Position numbers and translations under genes: made by a program
Notes under the pieces: model-generated
Told to the model about the DNA's origin: nothing
Seen by the model: the letters and a program-made list of their open reading frames with translations, nothing else
Databases searched by the model: none
Source of the DNA: Oscillospiraceae bacterium
Lineage (GTDB): Bacteria; Bacillota; Clostridia; Oscillospirales; SIG627
Length of the DNA stretch: 64,000 nt
NCBI GenBank assembly: GCA_015063605.1
Contig: SVTV01000006.1
Location: 1-64,000 of the forward strand
Reading direction: 5' to 3'
Shown here: positions 58,384 to 64,000 of the stretch, piece by piece
Layout: each line of letters opens with the position of its first letter
Numbering within the stretch: position 1 is the first letter of the stretch

Positions 58384-59844
58384 TCAATCGAAATTGGCTA
58401 AGTAAGAATCGATAGTGCTCTGAATTGCTTTGTTCGTCGCATCCTTCTGCTTATCGTAGGTAGAAGCAAAATCTGAGCCTTTACTTCTCCACAAGGTGTA
58501 GAAATAAGTGTACCAGCCGCCCCAATCATAAATTATGGCAAGGTCATAACGGCGGTTTGCAAAGATGATATCGAGCATTGCCGCAGATTCCTCATCGCGG
58601 ACAACGATGCCCTGAAGGGACACATCGTAATAAGCATTACGCAAGGTATCCTTGGATTCACGGCAAAGAGCTTCTATTGCATAAGATACTCTGTCCAGAT
58701 CGCCGAGAAATGTTGTGGGAACGGAATAGAGAGATCCGCTTGTGGCTACACTTACAACATTTGCAGAATTGTCTCCCTTTTCATATGTGGGCATGGGGAG
58801 TATACCGTAATCCTGTTCATGCTTTCTGTATTCCGTTCTTACGGTGTACATTGTTGTAGCGGATAAAAGCGCTCTGTTATCCTTCTGAACACCGAGAATA
58901 GCTGCTGACCAATCCTGATAATAATTAATATCGTCATCGGATATTTCACGGATCTTTTCAAATACCTCCTGCGACTTTGCCGAGAAAACGGAAAGCGTCG
59001 GGAAATCATCAGCATCCTTAGATACTATGGAGCATCCCAAAGAATGGAAAAGTGCATAATTGTTAAAAGGCTCATATGCATATCCGTATCTGTCATTAAC
59101 ATCGTATTTACCGTCAGAATTCACGTCTGCAGATATCTTCTTTGTAATCTCGGATACCTTATCGATAGTCCATTCGCCGTTATTTGCGAGAGCGTAAAGA
59201 TCTTCGATATTGTATGTCTCCTGAACAGCTTTGTTGAAGAAGGTCACCCATGTTGCATCCATACATGATATGGAAAGGTCACCTGTTGTAAAATAAAGCT
59301 TACCGCCTATTGAAAGGTCTTTATTGGCATACTGATCCCACCATGGAGCTTGTAGCACAAGGTTGGATGCATTCTTGAGATCGCAAAGATAACCGCCCAT
59401 GCCGAGAGTTGCGCTCGTTTTTCCGTCGGCAATTATAAGGTTATAAGGATTCTGGCCTGCGTTGATCTCCCTCTGGGCTTGGCCGAGCTGATCCTTAGGC
59501 GATACGATTTCTCTTATTTTAAAGCCGTATTTTTCCTCGATAAGGTTGTTTCTCTCATAAATAGCATCGTTTATGGGTTCGTCGTTCTTTTCTTCCGCAA
59601 TAAGGTCAATAGTCTTCCATGCACCTCGTCCACTTTCTTCGCCGCGTGTGAAAACAACGAGCTCAAAATCCTGCATGTCGGCTCTGGGCTCAAGATGCTC
59701 AAAGCCATAGAAAAGATCTTCTTCAGATGAAACGGGAGCGCTATTCACTCCGGTCTGCAAAGTACCCGTTGTATTCACGGGTCCATTACCGCATGAGGCA
59801 AGCATAACGGCGAAAGCCATTATAAGAAAAGTCAGTTTTTTCAT
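58384..59844 (-). CDS. Extracellular solute-binding lipoprotein (paralog 2)
   Basis: 486 residues. Lipobox LASC (Cys about 19) and a short linker, then a binding protein nearly collinear with paralog 1. It keeps the calcium-like loop DVNSDGKYDVNDRYG and the aromatic patches that probably contact sugars (WDQYANKDLSIGG, DWGGWYTYFY). The two genes form a tandem duplication, each with its own promoter and terminator, so they can be expressed independently. The ribosome site GGAG lies at normal distance from this ATG. Confidence 0.83.
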   Translation of the reverse strand: MKKLTFLIMAFAVMLASCGNGPVNTTGTLQTGVNSAPVSSEEDLFYGFEHLEPRADMQDFELVVFTRGEESGRGAWKTIDLIAEEKNDEPINDAIYERNNLIEEKYGFKIREIVSPKDQLGQAQREINAGQNPYNLIIADGKTSATLGMGGYLCDLKNASNLVLQAPWWDQYANKDLSIGGKLYFTTGDLSISCMDATWVTFFNKAVQETYNIEDLYALANNGEWTIDKVSEITKKISADVNSDGKYDVNDRYGYAYEPFNNYALFHSLGCSIVSKDADDFPTLSVFSAKSQEVFEKIREISDDDINYYQDWSAAILGVQKDNRALLSATTMYTVRTEYRKHEQDYGILPMPTYEKGDNSANVVSVATSGSLYSVPTTFLGDLDRVSYAIEALCRESKDTLRNAYYDVSLQGIVVRDEESAAMLDIIFANRRYDLAIIYDWGGWYTYFYTLWRSKGSDFASTYDKQKDATNKAIQSTIDSYLANFD

Positions 59845-59931
59845 AGTATCTCCTAAAAATTAATATTAATATGATGCAATTGCCGGGGTGAACCGAAAAT
59901 GAAGTACACAATAATGCTTGTACGTCAATAA

Positions 59932-59960
59932 ATTATAACATCAATACAGTTTTTTGTCAA
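59932..59960 (-). promoter_or_regulatory. Promoter of lipoprotein paralog 2
   Basis: Minus strand TTGACA (59955-59960), 17 bp, TATAAT (59932-59937), perfect; leader about 80 nt. Confidence 0.88.
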
Positions 59961-60073
59961 TATCAATAAAATATTCTTCAATTAGCGATATACTTTTTCT
60001 GCCGGCTTGTCGATAAGCATCAATAGTGAAAAACGAAAAAACAGATTTTTAAAAAAAAAATTGTATTTTTATA

Positions 60074-60102
60074 TTGACAATTCAAGCTTAATAGTGTATA
60101 AT
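60074..60102 (+). promoter_or_regulatory. Promoter of the rpsF-ssb-rpsR-secG operon
   Basis: Plus strand TTGACA (60074-60079), 17 bp, TATAAT (60097-60102), perfect. Leader about 120 nt to the rpsF ATG. Confidence 0.9.
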
Positions 60103-60111
60103 ATCAGAGTA

Positions 60112-60204
60112 TGTGTGTACGGTTGGTGTTAAATGCCGTATAACACTTACGGAAGTTTATTACAATTTCTTCTTGCCGTTCAATGGGTGAAATTCCCGAA
60201 CGGC
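60112..60204 (+). promoter_or_regulatory. Structured leader of rpsF, possible S6:S18 binding element
   Basis: TACGG (about 60118-60122) can pair with CCGTA (60136-60140), and a strong hairpin GCCGTTC (60175-60181)/GAACGGC (60198-60204) follows, ending just before the ribosome site. In many bacteria the rpsF leader carries an element with a CCG bulge that binds the S6:S18 complex to control the operon. The match here is by position and pairing only. Confidence 0.35.
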
Positions 60205-60230
60205 CTAACGTCCAAAAGGAGGTGCAGATC

Positions 60231-60527
60231 ATGGAAAAGATCCAATCTAAGTACGAAACAATCTTCGTTGTCAGCCCCGAGCTTGGTGACGAGGGTTCCA
60301 AAGCCGTTGTCGAAAAGTTCACAACTCTCATCAGCGAGAATGCAACTATCGATGAAGTAAACGACTGGGGTAAGAGAAGACTTGCATACCCGATCAATGA
60401 TCTTACAGAGGGCTACTACACTCTCGTTAAGTTCACATCCGGTCACGAGTTCCCTCGCGAGCTTGACAGAATCTTCAACATTACCGACGGTATACTTCGT
60501 TCCATCATCATCAAAGACGGCGAGTAA
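60231..60527 (+). CDS. rpsF: 30S ribosomal protein S6
   Basis: The start at 60231 follows AAAAGGAGGTG; the frame extends 16 codons further without a site. 98 residues (MEKIQSKYETIFVVSPELGD), with the conserved KRRLAYPINDLTEGYYTLVKF core. It binds S18 on the 30S platform. The order rpsF-ssb-rpsR is the classical bacterial operon, transcribed from the promoter at 60074. Complete and normal in length. Confidence 0.96.
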   Translation: MEKIQSKYETIFVVSPELGDEGSKAVVEKFTTLISENATIDEVNDWGKRRLAYPINDLTEGYYTLVKFTSGHEFPRELDRIFNITDGILRSIIIKDGE

Positions 60528-60572
60528 TCACGCCCGGAAAATTTTAATCGGAAGGATAACTTAGGTACGTTT

Positions 60573-61007
60573 ATGGCGTTTAACAAGGTTATTTTAGTAG
60601 GCAATCTGGTAAGCGATCCCGAGCTTAAACAAACTCCCACAGGTGTTCCCGTATGTTCTTTCTCTATTGCTGTAAACAGACGCTTTGCAAAAGCAGGTGA
60701 TCAGCAGCAGACAGACTTCATAAACATTGTCAGCTGGAGACAGAATGCCGAATTCGTTTCGAAGTATTTCCAAAAGGGTAAACCGATCCTGGTTTGCGGT
60801 TCACTTCAAACACGCACTTGGGTCGACCAGAACAATCAGAAACGTTACACAACAGAGGTTGTGGCAGATGAGGTCGAATTTGTCGGCAGAAAGGACGATT
60901 CTACATCGTCTCCTTACGGCTCGGTTCCCTCTCCCGCTCCCTTCAGTGCAAACCCCAGAGATGTGGCATTTGAAGAAATGTCCGCAGACGACGATCTTCC
61001 CTTTTGA
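60573..61007 (+). CDS. ssb: Single-stranded DNA-binding protein
   Basis: 144 residues. An OB-fold N-domain (FNKVILVGNLVSDPELKQTP, FINIVSWRQNAEFVSKYF) is followed by a Ser/Pro-rich linker and the acidic tip DDDLPF that recruits repair and replication proteins. It coats single-stranded DNA. Located between rpsF and rpsR as in most Bacillota. Typical in length; no anomaly. Confidence 0.96.
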   Translation: MAFNKVILVGNLVSDPELKQTPTGVPVCSFSIAVNRRFAKAGDQQQTDFINIVSWRQNAEFVSKYFQKGKPILVCGSLQTRTWVDQNNQKRYTTEVVADEVEFVGRKDDSTSSPYGSVPSPAPFSANPRDVAFEEMSADDDLPF

Positions 61008-61081
61008 TCGGGGTCGAGAGTAATTTTCTGATAAATCAACAGCGGTAATCCGCATCAAATATTACAAGGAGGTTTCGTATT

Positions 61082-61321
61082 ATGGATAGAGAACAGAAAA
61101 ACTTTAAGAACAGAAAGAGAAAAAAAGTATGTGCTTTCTGTGCTGACAAAATCGAGCATATTGATTACAAAGATGCTAACAGACTTCGCAAATTCATTTC
61201 CGAGAGAGCAAAGATACTCCCCAGAAGAATAACAGGTACATGTGCAAAGCATCAGAGACAGCTTACCATCGCTGTTAAGAGAGCTCGTCAGATAGCTATA
61301 TTGCCTTACATCAGCGACTAA
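61082..61321 (+). CDS. rpsR: 30S ribosomal protein S18
   Basis: 79 residues, preceded by AAGGAGG. It contains [18 protein letters not shown] and the invariant [14 protein letters not shown]-like block ([17 protein letters not shown]), and ends in [13 protein letters not shown]-like sequence ([13 protein letters not shown]). The two N-terminal cysteines (CAFC) belong to the zinc-type S18 form. It binds 16S rRNA with S6. Confidence 0.96.
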   Translation: MDREQKNFKNRKRKKVCAFCADKIEHIDYKDANRLRKFISERAKILPRRITGTCAKHQRQLTIAVKRARQIAILPYISD

Positions 61322-61340
61322 GATATAAGGGAGAAGAATT

Positions 61341-61577
61341 ATGGATGTTTTTGTAACCATTCTTTGCGTTTTTCTCATAATCTTCGCTATCGCTATTACA
61401 GTATTGGTTTCCATGCAGTCCGGTAAGAACACAGGAATGTCCGCTATTTCCGGAAATTCCGATACATTCTACGGCAAAGCAAAGAGCAAGCAGAAGGAAG
61501 CTATTCTTTCCAAGCTCACAACCATACTTTCCATAGTTTTCGTTATTGTTGCTATAGTAGTTTATATTCTCCAGTAA
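61341..61577 (+). CDS. secG: Preprotein translocase subunit SecG
   Basis: 78 residues with two membrane helices (about 5-26 and 57-76) and between them VSMQSGKNTGMSAISGNSDT followed by FYGKAKSKQKEAILSKLT, the SecG signature. Part of the SecYEG channel. It starts 19 bp after rpsR and ends the operon with a strong terminator 52 bp later. Confidence 0.88.
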   Translation: MDVFVTILCVFLIIFAIAITVLVSMQSGKNTGMSAISGNSDTFYGKAKSKQKEAILSKLTTILSIVFVIVAIVVYILQ

Positions 61578-61628
61578 TCGCAAACATATTGGTAATAATA
61601 AGCTTATAATTAAGTGAATAACGCACTT

Positions 61629-61664
61629 GGGATCCGCACAAAAATGCGGATCCCTTTTCTTTTT
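61629..61664 (+). terminator. Terminator of the rpsF-secG operon
   Basis: GGGATCCGCA (61629-61638) pairs with TGCGGATCCC (61645-61654), then TTTTCTTTTT. A textbook Rho-independent terminator. Confidence 0.92.
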
Positions 61665-61672
61665 GCTCTTAT

Positions 61673-63001
61673 TTATGCGCAATATTCCTTTATTACTCTT
61701 ACAAGGAGATCATTGAGCTTTTCCACATTGTGATCTCCGACCGAGGCATCTATATGATCCCCGCCGACACCGCTGTCATTCGTAAGGAATATATATGTTC
61801 CTCCCGTTACCGCAGCCATCGTTCTGAGAAGATATTCCGTTTCCTTATCGACACCGCTTGAAGCTATAGGCATCACACGTATGCCTTTTTCAGAAGCGTT
61901 TAAAACAGTATTATACATTTTCTCCACACTTCCCTCTCTGTCCGAATGAGGAGGCGCATCGAGAACGAAAAACATAAGCTTGATCGAATCTTCATCCCAT
62001 TGATGCGTATCGACAGCGTTTTCAAAAGCTTCATCAACAGCCTCAGGATAATCTCCGCCGCCGTCGGCACGCTGCTCGGTCAGATTTTTAATTGCTTCAT
62101 TGACATCGTTATTAAATTTAAAATATCTTACTGTGTATTCATCACCGTGGTCTCTGTAGAAATTTACAGATAAGCGTATATCCATATTTTTATATTCCTC
62201 GGAAACACGAAGTATAACGTCCTTCAGCTCTTCCTGAAGGTATGACAGTTCATCTCCCATCGATCCCGTGGTATCTATCATGAACATAAGGTCGAGCTTC
62301 TTCTTATTTTCGGAAGCTTCTTCAGATATGTCTAATGTTACCGGCTCTTCGATCGTACCAAGTGTGTATTCGCCGCTGACATCTCCCAAGGCATAAACGA
62401 TCTTTGCGGGCTTTGATCCGCCTTTTTCGGATGCAAGATCATAAAACATATATGCATTTCCGTCATGATCGGATACTCCGTTCCAAAGTACGGTACCGTT
62501 TTCATCGGTCAAAGTAAGCTTTACACCGCTTAGTGCTTTTTCACCGCTGACAGTATTGACCGCGATTCGGTGGGACGGAAACATATTCCACGTCTTCATA
62601 TAGCTGTACCACTCATTTTGATTGAGAAGCTTTAAAAACTCGGCATAATTACTGTTATCTCTCCACTCGCCTGCCGTAAGAGTGCCTGCGCTGATATTTG
62701 TATTTTCGGAAGGTTCGGAGGGCATATACGGCTCTCTTTCAACCTCGTCTTTCTCTTCTGAAAAATCCTTTCCCGACGGTGCCATACCCGCTCCGCTCAA
62801 TTCCGTTTCCGCATCAGCCATCATGTCCCTTGAACCGGAAAATATTCCGTCGAAAACAGAATTTTTATCACGATGTACAATTTCCCCGTCTTCATTTTTC
62901 ACTTCACCGTTTTTTTCTCCGATGACAGCAGTTGTACCGCAGGAAAAAAGCATAGACGTGCTGATAATAAGCGCGAGTGCAGAAAGAATGATCTTTTTCA
63001 T
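61673..63001 (-). CDS. von Willebrand A domain lipoprotein
   Basis: 442 residues. Lipobox LFSC (Cys about 21), an acidic/Ser linker, a beta-rich segment (about 130-230), then a vWA domain (about 240-435). Its MIDAS motif is FMIDTTGSMGDE; DYPEAVDEAFEN and FVLDAPPHSDREG supply the other metal-site residues. Such proteins are anchored at the outer face and bind partners through a metal ion. No neighbour explains its partner. Confidence 0.83.
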   Translation of the reverse strand: MKKIILSALALIISTSMLFSCGTTAVIGEKNGEVKNEDGEIVHRDKNSVFDGIFSGSRDMMADAETELSGAGMAPSGKDFSEEKDEVEREPYMPSEPSENTNISAGTLTAGEWRDNSNYAEFLKLLNQNEWYSYMKTWNMFPSHRIAVNTVSGEKALSGVKLTLTDENGTVLWNGVSDHDGNAYMFYDLASEKGGSKPAKIVYALGDVSGEYTLGTIEEPVTLDISEEASENKKKLDLMFMIDTTGSMGDELSYLQEELKDVILRVSEEYKNMDIRLSVNFYRDHGDEYTVRYFKFNNDVNEAIKNLTEQRADGGGDYPEAVDEAFENAVDTHQWDEDSIKLMFFVLDAPPHSDREGSVEKMYNTVLNASEKGIRVMPIASSGVDKETEYLLRTMAAVTGGTYIFLTNDSGVGGDHIDASVGDHNVEKLNDLLVRVIKEYCA

Positions 63002-63078
63002 TGTATTTACTCCTTTATTTGTTTTATATCGTTTAGACTACCCGTATTAAACAAAAGTTCCACAAAGATAAAAAAATA

Positions 63079-63112
63079 CGGGATCACTTCATACAAGCTT
63101 GAAGCGACCCCG
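63079..63112 (-). terminator. Terminator of the heparinase-like gene
   Basis: CGGGATCACTTC (63079-63090) pairs with GAAGCGACCCCG (63101-63112) with two mismatches; on the minus strand TATTTTTTTATC follows. Confidence 0.7.
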
Positions 63113-63120
63113 ATTTTTTA

Positions 63121-64000
63121 TCAGATCATATACGAAAGCGGTATTGAAAACGTATCGTTTTCGCTTATATCGTAATTATATCCCTTACTGAAATCGTAAG
63201 GATCCTTGTATGAAGATATTGCGGTTACATCTCCTATATCAAGCTCAAAATGATCTTTACAAAATTGTGCCGACAATATCTTATAGCACGGATTCTTGGG
63301 TGAGTTATTTTTTACATATAAATATCTTCCCGAAAGCATCTCGGGAGTTACTTTTTCCGCGTTATTAAATTTTACCCTGATAAAATTCTTATCCGTAAGT
63401 TCTTTTGTGAAAGATAAGACAGTACCCGTAAGATGCGATATAATATCTTTTCCGTTGACAGATGAGCAGTCATTTGCATATATGGATAACTTGCCTTTGT
63501 TATCTTGGGAAAATACGGCAAAAAAGCCTCTGAAGCTGTATTTTCCGTCTATAATATACTCTTTTGTGTGATCGTTCGAATCGTTATACACTACGACGTC
63601 GCATCTTCCGTTATTAAGCTTTATTTTAAGTGCAATGACCGTATCATCGTCAATAACACATGAATCAAGCTCCACAGCCGCTCTTTCGATAGATTCTATA
63701 AACGGCTCATTATCCGTATACGGTTCAAACACAGCGGTAAACAAGGATGAAAGATCACCGCTATCACATTTATTTTCAACGAAAACGTATTCGAGTTCGG
63801 AAGGATTCCCGGGCTTATTTCTCGGAGGAGTACCGACAGCAAGTGTTACACCTCCGTATCCTCCTGTCATGTGCATTCTGAGATGAACGTTTTCAACCTC
63901 CGAGGCTCCCCACGTATCTTTTAGCGCCCAATCGATCATAAAGCCTTCCTTACGGAAATTTCCGCGGCGCACCTTTGTAAAATATTGGTATCCCGAAGGA
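63121..64000 (-). CDS. Heparinase II/III-like protein, C-terminal part
   Basis: The frame runs from the stop at 63121 past the right edge; reading upstream of 63972 gives SGYQYFTKVRRGNFRKEGFM, still open, so the real start lies outside. The part present (about 293 residues) looks beta-rich: MIDWALKDTWGASE, HLRMHMTGGYGG and DGKYSFRGFFAVFS, which resemble the C-terminal beta-sandwich of heparinase-type lyases and the PL-associated domain. Catalytic residues would be in the missing N-terminal toroid. The family assignment is tentative. Confidence 0.5.
   Translation of the reverse strand, partial: PSGYQYFTKVRRGNFRKEGFMIDWALKDTWGASEVENVHLRMHMTGGYGGVTLAVGTPPRNKPGNPSELEYVFVENKCDSGDLSSLFTAVFEPYTDNEPFIESIERAAVELDSCVIDDDTVIALKIKLNNGRCDVVVYNDSNDHTKEYIIDGKYSFRGFFAVFSQDNKGKLSIYANDCSSVNGKDIISHLTGTVLSFTKELTDKNFIRVKFNNAEKVTPEMLSGRYLYVKNNSPKNPCYKILSAQFCKDHFELDIGDVTAISSYKDPYDFSKGYNYDISENDTFSIPLSYMI

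Noticed and set aside
61946-62173. 75-codon plus-strand ORF in the vWA gene
   Set aside because: Antisense shadow of a gene with a clear MIDAS motif.

Overview
The window looks like a chromosomal segment of a Gram-positive anaerobe of the Bacillota, class Clostridia, probably a gut or rumen relative of Ruminococcus/Oscillospiraceae. This rests on gene content (rpsF-ssb-rpsR plus secG, deoC-deoB-cdd-pdp, NatAB-type ABC genes, orphan solute-binding lipoproteins, Clostridia-style mobilizable elements), GGAGG ribosome sites and many TTGACA-17 bp-TATAAT promoters. The genus cannot be fixed by reading alone.

Layout. (1) 1-21,750, minus strand: a surface-polysaccharide cluster read from a consensus promoter at about 21,736. 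It holds two near-identical undecaprenyl-phosphate sugar transferases, seven recognisable glycosyltransferases, an aminotransferase, two acetyltransferases, a Wzy-like polymerase, a Wzx-like flippase, the three UDP-L-FucNAc enzymes (CapE, CapG and CapF types) and a partial sugar-kinase-like gene. It is interrupted at 17,181-20,165 by a helicase with its own promoter and a truncated tyrosine integrase whose break coincides with a truncated glycosyltransferase. Decayed gene remnants lie at 14,842-15,090 and 11,252-11,651. (2) About 21,950-32,200: a mobilizable element with a large serine recombinase, a MobC-like protein and relaxase, a membrane protein encoded in another frame inside the relaxase gene, a candidate oriT, a P-loop ATPase/DUF4869-like pair, and a 1016-residue polymerase of the two-barrel RNA polymerase/eukaryotic-type RdRP superfamily (YonO-like). 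(3) 32,229-35,199: a double-TIR/Sel1/TPR protein and a sugar isomerase. (4) 35,513-43,495: a forward operon of a NatAB-type ABC transporter, a putative glycoside hydrolase, and deoxyribonucleoside catabolism. (5) 43,498-49,910: a MATE exporter, a UbiA-type prenyltransferase with a membrane glycosyltransferase, and a solute-binding lipoprotein. (6) 50,224-56,625: an uncharacterised large enzyme, a LacI-type regulator with operator-like sites, and an operon of a dehydrogenase and the two E1 subunits of a 2-oxoacid dehydrogenase. (7) 56,711-59,844: two tandem solute-binding lipoproteins. (8) 60,231-61,577: rpsF-ssb-rpsR-secG. (9) A vWA lipoprotein and the end of a heparinase-like protein.

How the parts work together. 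The first block builds lipid-linked repeat units (sugar-1-phosphate transfer, glycosyl transfers, flipping, polymerisation), and L-FucNAc is the one sugar that can be predicted with fair confidence. The element at 22-32 kb carries site-specific recombination and transfer functions plus cargo; its polymerase is the most unusual gene in the window. The right half is mostly carbohydrate and nucleoside metabolism with housekeeping genes. No tRNA, rRNA or CRISPR array was seen.
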